From Rhizobium redzepovicii (GTDB lineage: Bacteria > Pseudomonadota > Alphaproteobacteria > Rhizobiales > Rhizobiaceae), in contig NZ_JAILYH010000008.1 in NCBI RefSeq assembly GCF_019793435.1, forward strand, positions 124,001 to 188,000: a stretch of DNA of 64,000 bases, in the 5' to 3' direction. The translations under genes were made by a program, and so were the position numbers. Within the stretch, counting starts at the first letter, position 1. Each line of letters opens with the position of its first letter. This document shows positions 57,001 through 64,000 of this stretch, in pieces. The notes below the pieces were generated by a model, which was not told where the DNA came from, made no database searches, and saw only the letters and a list, made by a program, of their open reading frames with translations.

Positions 57001-58751
57001 TGGTCGAGAATATTCGGCCGCGGGCCGATGAAGGAGACGAGGCTCATGACCAGTTCCTCGCGGATCGGGTCGATCGGCGGGTTCGTCACCTGCGCGAAGT
57101 TCTGCTTGAAATAGGTGTAGAGCAGCTTCGGCTTTTCCGACATCGCCGAGATCGGCGTGTCCGTGCCCATCGAGCCGATCGCCTCCTGGCCCGTCGTCGC
57201 CATTGGCGACATCAGGATGCGGGTATCTTCGAGCGTGTAGCCGAAGGCCTGCTGACGGTCGAGCAGCGACACGTCGCGGCGCAGCGCCCGCGGCTCCACC
57301 GGCTTCAGTTCTTCGAGGATCAGCTGGGTGCGGCCGAGCCAGCTGCGATAGGGATGCGCCGTCGCAAGCTTCGACTTCACCTCGTCGTCGGAGATGATGC
57401 GGCCTTCTTCCATATCGATCAGCAGCATCTTGCCGGGCTGCAGACGCCACTTCTGGATGATCTTCTCCTCCGGAACCGGCAAGACCCCGGCTTCCGACGC
57501 CATGATGACACGGTCGTCATCGGTGACGAGGTAGCGCGCCGGCCGCAGGCCGTTGCGGTCGAGCGTCGCGCCGATCTGCTTGCCGTCGGTGAAGGCAACG
57601 GCAGCCGGTCCGTCCCAGGGCTCCATCAGCGCGGCGTGATATTCGTAGAAGGCCTTGCGTTCTGGAGCCATCGACTGATTGCCGGCCCAGGCCTCCGGGA
57701 TCAGCATCATCACGGCATGCGCCATCGAATAACCGCCGCGCACGAGGAATTCGAGCGCATTGTCGAAACAGGCCGTGTCGGACTGTCCTTCATAGGAGAT
57801 CGGCCAGAGCTTGGAGATATCCTCGCCGAATAGCGGCGAGGAGACCGAGGCCTGGCGCGCCGCCATCCAGTTGACGTTGCCGCGCAGCGTGTTGATTTCG
57901 CCGTTGTGGGCGACCATGCGGTAGGGATGCGCGAGCTTCCACGACGGGAAGGTGTTGGTCGAGAAACGCTGGTGCACCAGGGCGACCGCGCTTTCGAAAC
58001 GCGGGTCCGTCAGATCCTTGTAATAGGCGCCGACCTGATAGGCCAGGAACATGCCCTTGTAGACCACCGTCCCCGACGACAGCGACACCGGATAGAAATT
58101 GCTCTCTTCGCCGTCGAACTCGTCATAGATGCGATTGGAGATCACCTTGCGCAGGGTGAACAGCCGACGCTCGAACTCGTCGTTGTTTTCGGCATCCTCG
58201 CCGGCGCCGATGAAGACCTGCACGTGATGCGGCTCGGTGGCGGCAATCGCCGGCGCCTTGGACAGCGAGGAATTGTCGACCGGCACGTCACGAAAGCCGA
58301 TAAGGACCTGGCCTTCCTCGGTGACGACATCCTTGATCACCTTCTTGAAGTGCTCGATCTGCTTTTCATCGCGCGGCATGAAGATGTGGCCGACGCCATA
58401 TTCGCCGGCCGGCGGCAGGGTGATGCCCTGCGCGGCCATTTCCTCGCGGAAGAACCGGTCGGGGATCTGCACCAGGATGCCGGCGCCGTCGCCCATCAGC
58501 GGATCGGCCCCGACGGCGCCGCGATGCGTCAGGTTCTCGAGGATGAACAAGCCGTCCTTGACGATCTGGTGCGACTTCTGGCCCTTCATATGGGCGACGA
58601 AGCCGACGCCGCAGGCATCATGTTCGTTGCGCGGGTCGTAAAGACCTTGTTTCTTCGGCAGGCCGGAGGCGGATTTGGACATATTGGCCGTGGCGCGCAC
58701 ATTGGCAGCAGCGAACCGGTCAAATTCCATGGATGGCGTCTTCGTCATCAT
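54027..58751 (-). CDS. gltB: Glutamate synthase large subunit
   Basis: 1574-residue enzyme that makes two glutamates from glutamine and 2-oxoglutarate. The amidotransferase nucleophile Cys is in [14 protein letters not shown], so a short propeptide (about 35 residues) is expected to be removed. A central domain is followed by the FMN synthase domain and the 3Fe-4S cluster site [21 protein letters not shown] (near residue 1170). The C-terminal domain has the G-x-x-G glycine repeats of the beta-helix ([20 protein letters not shown]). ATG 58751 or 58748 follows AGGAGGAAAG. It is upstream of gltD in one operon. Confidence 0.97.
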   Translation of the reverse strand: MMTKTPSMEFDRFAAANVRATANMSKSASGLPKKQGLYDPRNEHDACGVGFVAHMKGQKSHQIVKDGLFILENLTHRGAVGADPLMGDGAGILVQIPDRFFREEMAAQGITLPPAGEYGVGHIFMPRDEKQIEHFKKVIKDVVTEEGQVLIGFRDVPVDNSSLSKAPAIAATEPHHVQVFIGAGEDAENNDEFERRLFTLRKVISNRIYDEFDGEESNFYPVSLSSGTVVYKGMFLAYQVGAYYKDLTDPRFESAVALVHQRFSTNTFPSWKLAHPYRMVAHNGEINTLRGNVNWMAARQASVSSPLFGEDISKLWPISYEGQSDTACFDNALEFLVRGGYSMAHAVMMLIPEAWAGNQSMAPERKAFYEYHAALMEPWDGPAAVAFTDGKQIGATLDRNGLRPARYLVTDDDRVIMASEAGVLPVPEEKIIQKWRLQPGKMLLIDMEEGRIISDDEVKSKLATAHPYRSWLGRTQLILEELKPVEPRALRRDVSLLDRQQAFGYTLEDTRILMSPMATTGQEAIGSMGTDTPISAMSEKPKLLYTYFKQNFAQVTNPPIDPIREELVMSLVSFIGPRPNILDHEGMANAKRLEVRQPILTNGDLEKIRSIGHTEDRFDTKTLDFTYDIERGAAGMPEMLDRLCERAEAAVKGGYNIIVLSDRQIGPDRIAIPALLATAAVHHHLIRKGLRTSVGLVVETGEPREVHHFCLLAGYGAEAINPYLAFDTLLDMHAKGEFPKEVDASEVVYRYIKAVGKGILKVMSKMGISTYQSYCGAQIFDAIGLSSELVDKYFFGTATMIEGIGLEAIAEETVARHNAAFGTDPLLATTLDIGGEYAYRMRGESHAWTPDAVAALQHAVRGNAEDRYREFSEMVNDSALRMNTIRGLFNIKSAEALGRKPVSIDEVEPAADIVKRFSTGAMSFGSISREAHTTLAIAMNRIGGKSNTGEGGEESDRYMPLSDGSSNPERSAIKQIASGRFGVTTEYLVNADVLQIKVAQGAKPGEGGQLPGHKVDATVAKTRHSTPGVGLISPPPHHDIYSIEDLAQLIYDLKNVNPTSDVSVKLVSEVGVGTVAAGVAKARADHITVAGFDGGTGASPLTSLKHAGSPWEIGLAETQQTLVLNGLRSRIALQVDGGLKTGRDVIIGALLGADEFGFATAPLIAAGCIMMRKCHLNTCPVGVATQDPVLRKRFKGTPEHVINYFFFVANEVREILASLGVTRLDEIIGASELLEKDEMLAHWKAKGLDFSRIFHKVDAAKEETFWTSRQQHPIDDILDRALIAQAEPALTDKTPVAFEVGIKNVDRSAGAMLSGEVAKRYRHRGLKEDTINVTLRGTAGQSFGAFLARGITFNLIGDGNDYVGKGLSGGKIIIRPPENSRIVAENSIIVGNTVLYGATEGECYFRGVAGERFAVRNSGAIAIVEGVGDHGCEYMTGGVVVVLGATGRNFAAGMSGGVAYVLDETGDFASRCNMAMVELEPVPEEDDMLEKLHHHGGDLMHKGRVDVSGDMTRHDEERLYQLISNHLHYTGSTRAKQILDSWADYRPKFRKVMPVEYRRALEEMERSRMGIAAE

Positions 58752-59288
58752 CTTTCCTCCTGTCGAAGCCCGCGGAGCCGCGGGCGGCTTTTCGTCCTGT
58801 GCCGCAACCAAAATAGGTCCGGCGCATGACAGCGCTGTTGCATGGTGAAGATCGGCCGCAGACATCTGCTTATCAAGGAAAGCAAACCGTCGCGTTCCGC
58901 GCCTGCCATTCGCCCTCCGCGCAACGCCCTTGAGGCTTGACGCTCGGAAGAACTATAGCGTGAAAAGCCGTCCGTTCCAGGGCTTTCGGCGCCTCTTCGG
59001 CCGTTCGGGCCAAAATAGGACAGCAACACTGTCCTAATTCATCTGCTCTATGCCAGAAAGCATTCGGGTCCGCAAGAGCGCGTCCTCAAAAAACGTCATT
59101 TTGCGACGGAAGATTACCGGATCGGTCGCCACCGCGAAATAAAATTACGAAAAAGATGATCATTTTGTTTATTGATTGCGTAGTTCAATTTCTGTGATGT
59201 GTCATGGGCAACAGCCTTGATCCTGTGAAGCTTTGGCGTAATCTCCGCCTCGGCCCTGTCAAACCCTTCCTTTGCATCGGTTCCCCTC
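58752..59288. other. Intergenic region between gltB and threonine aldolase genes
   Basis: 537 bases between divergent genes. The gltB side (58752-58865) is an open frame continuing gltB but without GltB similarity, and is taken as leader. A perfect inverted repeat TAGGACAG-CAACA-CTGTCCTA lies at 59016-59036. From about 59140 the sequence turns AT-rich (TTGTTTATTGATTGC). No RNA gene or ORF with support was found. Confidence 0.6.
59016..59036. promoter_or_regulatory. Inverted repeat upstream of gltB, possible operator
   Basis: TAGGACAG-CAACA-CTGTCCTA, two perfect 8-bp arms with a five-base spacer, about 265 bases before gltB and 253 before the aldolase gene. The symmetry fits a dimeric regulator, but no binding protein can be named from sequence. 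Confidence 0.45.
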
Positions 59289-60341
59289 ATGTTCTTTGCT
59301 TCCGATAACTGGGCCGGCGCCCATAGATCCATTGCCGAACGTCTGCTGGCGGAATCGGCCGGTTTTGCCGCCGCCTATGGCGCCGGCGATCTCGACAAGA
59401 AGGTCGAGGCTCGTTTCTCCGAAGTCTTCGAGCGCGAGGTTTCGGTATTCTTCGTCGCCACCGGCACCGCCGCCAACTCACTGTCGCTGGCAAGCGTCCA
59501 GCGCCCCGGCGGTATCACCTTCTGCCATTCGGAGGCGCATGTGATCGAGGATGAATGCGGCGCGCCGGAATTTTTCTCCGGCTCCGCCCGCCTCGCCGCC
59601 GTCGACGGCGAGGCCGGCAAGATCGATCCGGCCAAGCTTTCCGCAAAAATCGCACACTTTCCGGAGGACGCCCTCCGTCAAGGACGCGCCAGCGCCGTGA
59701 CCATCACCCAGGCAACCGAGATCGGCACCGTCTATTCCCTTCCCGAGATCGGCGAGATCGCCGCCATAGCAAGGAAACGTAACCTGCCGCTCCACATGGA
59801 CGGCGCCCGTTTTGCCAACGCGCTGATCGCCCTTGGCGCGACGCCGGCCGAAATGACCTGGAAGCGCGGCGTCGACATGCTGTCCTTCGGCGGCACCAAG
59901 AATGGCTGCTGGTGTGCGGAAGCGATCGTCTTCTTCGATCCGGATCGCGCCCGGGAAATGCCCTTCATCCGCAAGCGCGCCGCCCAGCTCTTTTCCAAGT
60001 CGCGTTTCATCGCCGCCCAGTTCGATGCCTATTTCGAAAACGGCCTCTGGCTTGATCTCGCCCGTCATTCGAACGGCATGGCCAGCCGCCTGCGCGCCGG
60101 TATCGGCGCCAGCAACGCCGCCCGCCTTGCCTGGCCGACCGCTTCCAACGAAGTCTTCGCCGTCGTCAGCAAACATGCGGCAAAAACCGCCGAGGAAAAG
60201 GGCGCAAAATTCTACGAGTGGCCGGTCCCGGCGGCAACGCCCGAACTGGTTTCCGAGAACGAAACCCTGATCCGCCTCGTCACCAGCTTCGCGACGACGG
60301 AAGCGGACGTGGATGGCTTTCTGAAGTGCCTGGCCGCCTGA
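59289..60341 (+). CDS. ltaE: Low-specificity L-threonine aldolase / beta-eliminating lyase family
   Basis: 350-residue PLP enzyme that would split threonine into glycine and acetaldehyde. FFASDNWAGAHRSIAERLL opens the fold. ATGTAANSLSLA binds the cofactor phosphate, LPLHMDGARFANAL carries the Asp, and the Schiff-base Lys is in LSFGGTKNGCWCAEA. All PLP residues look intact. The start ATG is directly preceded by weak sequence (CGGTTCCCCTC), so translation signals are poor. It converges with a LysR gene. Confidence 0.92.
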   Translation: MFFASDNWAGAHRSIAERLLAESAGFAAAYGAGDLDKKVEARFSEVFEREVSVFFVATGTAANSLSLASVQRPGGITFCHSEAHVIEDECGAPEFFSGSARLAAVDGEAGKIDPAKLSAKIAHFPEDALRQGRASAVTITQATEIGTVYSLPEIGEIAAIARKRNLPLHMDGARFANALIALGATPAEMTWKRGVDMLSFGGTKNGCWCAEAIVFFDPDRAREMPFIRKRAAQLFSKSRFIAAQFDAYFENGLWLDLARHSNGMASRLRAGIGASNAARLAWPTASNEVFAVVSKHAAKTAEEKGAKFYEWPVPAATPELVSENETLIRLVTSFATTEADVDGFLKCLAA

Positions 60342-60387
60342 CCGCCTCCGAGCCTGCCTGCCGCAGGCCTTTCGGCGACGCAGTGGC

Positions 60388-61242
60388 TCACGCCGACCTC
60401 AGCCCTCTCACTTTCTGCAGAATATCGTCCGAAAGGGCGGCGACCAGCGCCTGATCCGCCCCCTTGCGCGGCACCAGCACGAATTCCACGCCCTCCAGCA
60501 GCGGAAGCTTTGCCGCAGCGATCTCTTTCAGCCCCGAAGGCGCCATGCTGCGCGGCTGCACCAGCACGCCCATCCCGGCCCGCGCCGCCGCCGTCAGCCC
60601 GCTGAGGCTCCCACAGGTGCAGACGATCCGCCACGCCACGCCGTTTCGCGCCAGCGCTTCCAGCGCGATCGCCCGTGTGACGCTCGGCGGCGGAAAGGCG
60701 ATCAGCGGCAAAGGGCCGGAGGCCAGCACACGTTCAGGATCGCGCGCCAGCCAGACGAGCGGTTCGCGATAGACCAGTTTTCCACGGGCATCGCCGAGCC
60801 GGCGCTTGGCGAGCACCAGATCGATTTCGCCATTGTCCTGCATCTCGTAGAGGACGCCGGATAGCGCCACCGTCAGTTCCAGATCGACGGAGGGATGCGA
60901 CCGAACGAAATCCTCCAGCACGGCCGGCAGCTGGCTGGTGACGAAATCCTCCGACACGCCGAGCCGCAGGCGGCCGCGCAGGCTGTTGCCCCGAAACAGC
61001 GACTGCACCTGCCCTTCGATCGAAAGCATGCTGCGCGCATGCGACAGCAGTGCCTCGCCATCGCCTGTTAAAATGACCTTATGCGTGTCACGTGCCAGGA
61101 GCTTGCGGCCGAGTGCCGCCTCCAGGCGCTGGATGTGCTGGCTGACCGTAGACTGGCCGAGACCGAGCCTTTCCGCAGCCAGCGTGAAGCTGCTCATCTG
61201 TTCGACGGCGACGAAACTGCGCAGTTGCGAAAGGTCCAGCAT
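60388..61242 (-). CDS. LysR-family regulator of the divergent SBF transporter
   Basis: 284 residues. The helix-turn-helix (about 3-62) has LSQLRSFVAVEQMSSFTLAA and LGLGQSTVSQHIQRLEAALG. The effector domain begins LRLGVSEDFVTSQLPAVLEDF. It is divergent from the transporter gene with only about 90 bases between, which holds both promoters, so it most likely controls that gene. Effector unknown. Confidence 0.93.
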   Translation of the reverse strand: MLDLSQLRSFVAVEQMSSFTLAAERLGLGQSTVSQHIQRLEAALGRKLLARDTHKVILTGDGEALLSHARSMLSIEGQVQSLFRGNSLRGRLRLGVSEDFVTSQLPAVLEDFVRSHPSVDLELTVALSGVLYEMQDNGEIDLVLAKRRLGDARGKLVYREPLVWLARDPERVLASGPLPLIAFPPPSVTRAIALEALARNGVAWRIVCTCGSLSGLTAAARAGMGVLVQPRSMAPSGLKEIAAAKLPLLEGVEFVLVPRKGADQALVAALSDDILQKVRGLRSA

Positions 61243-61331
61243 GATCCAGCTTCTTGATAACTGTTATTTCTTGCATCGTGGATCATAATGGACGACAAAA
61301 CAATGACTATCTGTCACGCCGCGAGACCGCC

Positions 61332-62336
61332 ATGCGCCGCTTTTTGCCTGATACGTTTACGACCCTGCTGGTCTGCACCGTCATTCTCGCCTCGCTATTT
61401 CCGGCGAGCGGCACATTCGCAGGTTATTTCGGCATCGCCACCGATCTTGCCATCGCCGCCCTGTTCTTTCTGCACGGCGCCCGCCTTTCGCGTGATGTCG
61501 TCATAGCAGGCCTGTTGCACTGGCGCCTGCATCTCGTCATCCTGCTGACCACCTTCGGCATCTTCCCCTTGCTTGGTCTCGGCCTCGGCTTCATCCCCGA
61601 CACGATCCTGCCGCAGCCGCTCTACCTCGGCATTCTCTTCCTCTGCGTGCTGCCGTCGACGGTGCAGTCGTCGATCGCCTTCACCTCGATGGCTGGCGGC
61701 AATGTGCCTGCTGCCATCTGCTCCGCCTCGGCCTCCAACATTTTCGGCATGTTCCTGACGCCGCTGCTGGTCGGCCTGCTCTTTTCCGTCGGCGGCCATG
61801 GCGGCTTTTCCTTCGACGCATTGCAGCAGATCCTGTTGCAGCTGCTTGCCCCCTTCATCGTCGGTCAAATCCTGCAGCCCTGGATCGGCGACTGGATTCG
61901 CGCCAAGAAGAAGATTTTGATGCCCGTCGACCGCGGCTCGATCCTGATGGTGGTCTATCTCGCCTTCTCGACGGCGGTGGTGGAGGGCCTGTGGCACACC
62001 TTCTCGATCACCGACATCGCCGTCGTCATTATCGCCGATATGGTTCTCCTCGGAATCGTGCTGGTGCTGACAATGTTCAGCAGCCGCCGGCTCGGCTTCA
62101 ACAAGGCCGACGAGATCACCATCACCTTCTGCGGCTCGAAGAAGAGCCTTGCAAGCGGTGTGCCGATGGCAAACGTCATCTTTTCAGGCCAGTCGATCGG
62201 CGCGATCGTGCTGCCACTGATGCTCTTCCATCAGATCCAACTGATGGTCTGCGCCCTCATCGCCCAGAAATACGCCGCCGCCGCGGCCCGCCGCGCAACG
62301 GAAAAGGAAATAGACGAAGCCGCCAGTCCGGCCTGA
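61332..62336 (+). CDS. Bile acid:sodium symporter-family transporter (SBF-like)
   Basis: 334-residue inner-membrane protein with about ten helices. The substrate-binding crossovers are visible in LPSTVQSSIAFTSMAGGNVP and in FCGSKKSLASGVPMANVIF. It resembles the YfeH/SBF_like group rather than true bile-acid carriers. ATG 61332 was chosen at the start of the first hydrophobic segment; the in-frame stretch upstream overlaps the promoter region of the LysR gene. Substrate unknown. Confidence 0.92.
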   Translation: MRRFLPDTFTTLLVCTVILASLFPASGTFAGYFGIATDLAIAALFFLHGARLSRDVVIAGLLHWRLHLVILLTTFGIFPLLGLGLGFIPDTILPQPLYLGILFLCVLPSTVQSSIAFTSMAGGNVPAAICSASASNIFGMFLTPLLVGLLFSVGGHGGFSFDALQQILLQLLAPFIVGQILQPWIGDWIRAKKKILMPVDRGSILMVVYLAFSTAVVEGLWHTFSITDIAVVIIADMVLLGIVLVLTMFSSRRLGFNKADEITITFCGSKKSLASGVPMANVIFSGQSIGAIVLPLMLFHQIQLMVCALIAQKYAAAAARRATEKEIDEAASPA

Positions 62337-62351
62337 ACCTATTGCCGCAAT

Positions 62352-62386
62352 AAAAAACGGCGCCCCGATCGGAGCGCCGTTTTTTT
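62352..62386. terminator. Bidirectional terminator between SBF transporter and Hsp20 genes
   Basis: Stem AAAAAACGGCGC/GCGCCGTTTTTT with an inner CCGATCGG palindrome. T runs follow in both directions, as fits the convergent genes. Confidence 0.93.
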
Positions 62387-62400
62387 CTTAACGGATGTGA

Positions 62401-62871
62401 TTAGCCGTTGATGACTTGCGCTTCGATGGCCTTCGGAGCCTCGACCGGCTCTGCGGCAATCGCAATCTTGCGGGGCTTCATGGCCTCGGGAATGTTGCGC
62501 AGAAGGTCGATATGCAGCAGGCCGTTCTTCAGCGAAGCGGCAGTCACCTCGACATGGTCGGCAAGCTGGAAGCGGCGCTCGAAGGCGCGCTTGGCGATGC
62601 CGCGATAGAGGAATTCGCCATTTTCGGCAGGTTCCTCGGCCTTTTCACCCTTCACGGACAGCACATGGGCGTGGGCTTCGATCGAAAGTTCGGTCTCGTC
62701 GAAACCGGCAACCGCCATGGTGATCCGATAGGTGTTTTCACCGGTGCGCTCGATATTATAGGGCGGATAGGTCTGGGCCTGCTCCGGCTGGGCGAGGCTG
62801 TCGAGCATGGTGAAGAGCCGGTCGAAACCGACGGTCGAGCGATAGAGCGGAGAGAAGTCTACGTGACGCAT
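62401..62871 (-). CDS. Small heat-shock protein (Hsp20/IbpA type)
   Basis: 156 residues. The alpha-crystallin domain covers about 37-130: YPPYNIERTGENTYRITMAVAGF, LSIEAHAHVLSVKGEK and IAKRAFERRFQLADHVEV, and ends with the L-x-x-x-LLHIDL beta strand (ASLKNGLLHIDLLRNIPE). An I-A-I-style C-terminal anchor follows (KIAIAAEP). It binds unfolding proteins. Expression is likely heat-controlled twice, by an RpoH-like promoter and a ROSE-type leader. Confidence 0.95.
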   Translation of the reverse strand: MRHVDFSPLYRSTVGFDRLFTMLDSLAQPEQAQTYPPYNIERTGENTYRITMAVAGFDETELSIEAHAHVLSVKGEKAEEPAENGEFLYRGIAKRAFERRFQLADHVEVTAASLKNGLLHIDLLRNIPEAMKPRKIAIAAEPVEAPKAIEAQVING

Positions 62872-62970
62872 GATGTCCTCCTGTGGAAGCGACGTGTTGC
62901 GATAAAATGCCCCTGAAACCCCATCTTTGGCGGTCTCGGGACGGTTGCGCGGGCCCTCTTCGGCACCCGC
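62872..62970 (-). promoter_or_regulatory. ROSE-type RNA thermometer in the Hsp20 leader
   Basis: On the leader strand, the Shine-Dalgarno AGGAGGA (62876-62882) can pair with CGCUUC just upstream (in GUCGCUUCC). The pairing leaves a bulged G and a CACA loop. The UCGCU at 62888-62892 is the conserved U(U/C)GCU core of ROSE elements, where one bulged G weakens the helix so that heat opens the ribosome site. A GC-rich hairpin lies further upstream (GCGGG...CCCGC). ROSE leaders on small heat-shock genes are known in rhizobia; this one is my reading of the sequence, not modelled. Confidence 0.75.
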
Positions 62971-62977
62971 AAAAAGG

Positions 62978-63006
62978 AGATGGTGATGGGATTTGACGAG
63001 TTCAAG
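62978..63006 (-). promoter_or_regulatory. RpoH-like heat-shock promoter of the Hsp20 gene
   Basis: On the minus strand, CTTGAA (63001-63006) is followed after 17 bases by CCATCT (62978-62983). That fits the rhizobial RpoH pattern, with transcription starting near 62971. Sequence evidence only. Confidence 0.6.
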
Positions 63007-63295
63007 ACCCTCCCGAAATTGCCCGGCCGGCCCGTGAACCCCGCATGAACGGCCGGTTCGGAGCGCATTCAGGCGCCGGCGCCTAGAGATCGCAGCGTCG
63101 GGTGAATCTGGTCCCGATGGCTGAAGTGCATCGTCCCTTCTTCTTCAGCCTCAAACTCGGCCGGCTGTGAGCACCCTCATGCTCCTGCCGGCCCTTTTCG
63201 CGCTTTGCAGACTTGCGGACGCCGCCGCTTTCCAAGCCGGGTGCCATGCGTTATCCCTGATGCGAAGCACTCAGCAGCGGCGCATTGGCAAAGTC
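63007..63295. other. Intergenic region, no supported gene
   Basis: About 289 bases between the Hsp20 promoter and the hydrolase start. No ORF with a credible start, RNA gene or clear repeat was found; it presumably holds the promoter of the rightward hydrolase gene. Confidence 0.5.
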
Positions 63296-64000
63296 ATGGA
63301 TCAGGTTCTCTATTCGACGCCCGACAATCCCGCCCCGGAAAACCGCACGGAAGGGTTCTTCGAAACCCATGACGGCCACCGGCTGCGTTATGCCGTTTTT
63401 CGCTCCGGCGCCCAGGTCGCCAAGGGCACGGTCGTCATCCTGCACGGCCGCAACGAATATATTGAGAAATATTTCGAGACGATCCGCGACCTGACGGCCA
63501 AAGGTCTCTGGGTCGCCACCTTCGATATGCGCGGCCAGGGCGGTTCTGGACGGCTCCTGAAGCGGCGCAACCACGGCCACATCCGCCGCTTCGGCGATTA
63601 CGAACGTGATCTCGACACCTTCCTCGAAAAGGTGGTGCTGCCGGATACCCGCCTGCCCTTCTACCTGCTCGCTCATTCCACAGGCGGGTTGATCGCGCTC
63701 TCGGCCGCGCCCTATCTCAACACCCGTATCGATCGCATGGTGCTGTCGGCGCCCTTTATCGGCCTGACCGGCCAGTCGGCCTCGCCCCGCGTCATCCGCG
63801 CCCTGGCCGGCGCGTTGACGGCAATCGGTCTTGGTTCCTTGCCGCTGACCTCGAAGCTGAAGGAACCGGATTTCCGCGACAACCCGCTGACCTCGGACGA
63901 AACCCGCTTTGAGCGCAATGTCGCGATGATGAAGGCGCATCCCGAGCTGACGCTCGGGCCGCCGACGGCCCGCTGGCTGACCGAGGCTTTCCGCACGATG
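63296..64000 (+). CDS. Alpha/beta hydrolase, lysophospholipase-like (cut by window end)
   Basis: 235 codons are visible without a stop. From ATG 63296: MDQVLYSTPDNPAPENRTEG, then VVILHGRNEYIEKYFETIRD (oxyanion hole), FDMRGQGGSGR and the nucleophile elbow LLAHSTGGLIAL. The frame is that of PldB/monoglyceride-lipase hydrolases. The catalytic acid and His would lie beyond the edge. No strong Shine-Dalgarno is seen; alternative starts upstream are not excluded. Confidence 0.9.
   Translation, partial: MDQVLYSTPDNPAPENRTEGFFETHDGHRLRYAVFRSGAQVAKGTVVILHGRNEYIEKYFETIRDLTAKGLWVATFDMRGQGGSGRLLKRRNHGHIRRFGDYERDLDTFLEKVVLPDTRLPFYLLAHSTGGLIALSAAPYLNTRIDRMVLSAPFIGLTGQSASPRVIRALAGALTAIGLGSLPLTSKLKEPDFRDNPLTSDETRFERNVAMMKAHPELTLGPPTARWLTEAFRTM

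Noticed and set aside
56178..57833. 551-codon plus-strand ORF inside gltB
   Set aside because: Antisense to the conserved glutamate synthase core.

Overview
The window looks like chromosomal DNA of a Rhizobium of the R. leguminosarum/R. etli group. This is inferred from high GC, gene content and family resemblance, not from a database match. Supporting marks are a CheS-like STAS gene ahead of cheY-cheA-cheW, homospermidine synthase, a Brucella Omp10-like lipoprotein, a GapR (DUF2312) homologue, the 41-residue cysteine-free bL36, several RIME-like palindromic repeats, and a small heat-shock gene with a ROSE-type leader. No prophage, insertion sequence, CRISPR array, tRNA or rRNA was seen. The order looks like vertically inherited core and near-core genes.

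Layout. 1-7.5 kb is a minus-strand chemosensory operon reading STAS-cheY-cheA-cheW-mcp-mcp-mcp, the last receptor cut by the window edge; a soluble receptor-like protein with a degenerate tip is divergent at 7.8-9.6 kb. 9.6-12.7 kb holds a Sel1-repeat protein, a ThiE-like protein, a TauE/SafE transporter and an ArsR-type regulator. 12.9-17.3 kb has two divergent DUF465 genes, purEK, rpmJ, a TPR protein and an alpha/beta hydrolase. 17.3-26.1 kb is accessory metabolism: an SDR and XRE regulator, gamma-glutamyltransferase, a Ser/Thr dehydratase, a PhyH dioxygenase, a LysR-controlled tautomerase-cupin-DUF4865 operon and a LysE exporter. 26.4-30 kb has pyk-DUF1036 divergent from N-formylglutamate amidohydrolase-DUF1244-gapR. 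30-36 kb has a DUF882 murein peptidase, a sigma-54 response regulator and oligopeptidase F. A three-hairpin repeat follows, then pabB-pabC-like-yciI (36-38 kb) and homospermidine synthase.

40-52 kb is dominated by envelope genes: the Omp10-like lipoprotein, a 5'-nucleotidase with a LysM tail, hemH, an SPFH/NfeD pair, kdsD, a beta-barrel protein, galU, a lytic transglycosylase and an SGNH-fold protein. 52.3-58.8 kb is gltB-gltD (ammonium assimilation). The right end has a threonine aldolase, a LysR/SBF-transporter pair, the Hsp20 gene with its RNA thermometer and RpoH-like promoter, and a hydrolase cut by the window end.

How genes work together: tight translational coupling by 4-base ATGA overlaps recurs (cheY/cheA, cheA/cheW, purE/purK, tautomerase/cupin/DUF4865, pabB/pabC-like) and defines the operons. 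Nothing here is a clear new multi-gene system. The best leads are the degenerate receptor-like protein beside the che operon, the SGNH and SDR proteins that lack catalytic residues, the cloverleaf-like repeat, the hairpins around the chemoreceptor stop codons, and the ROSE leader.
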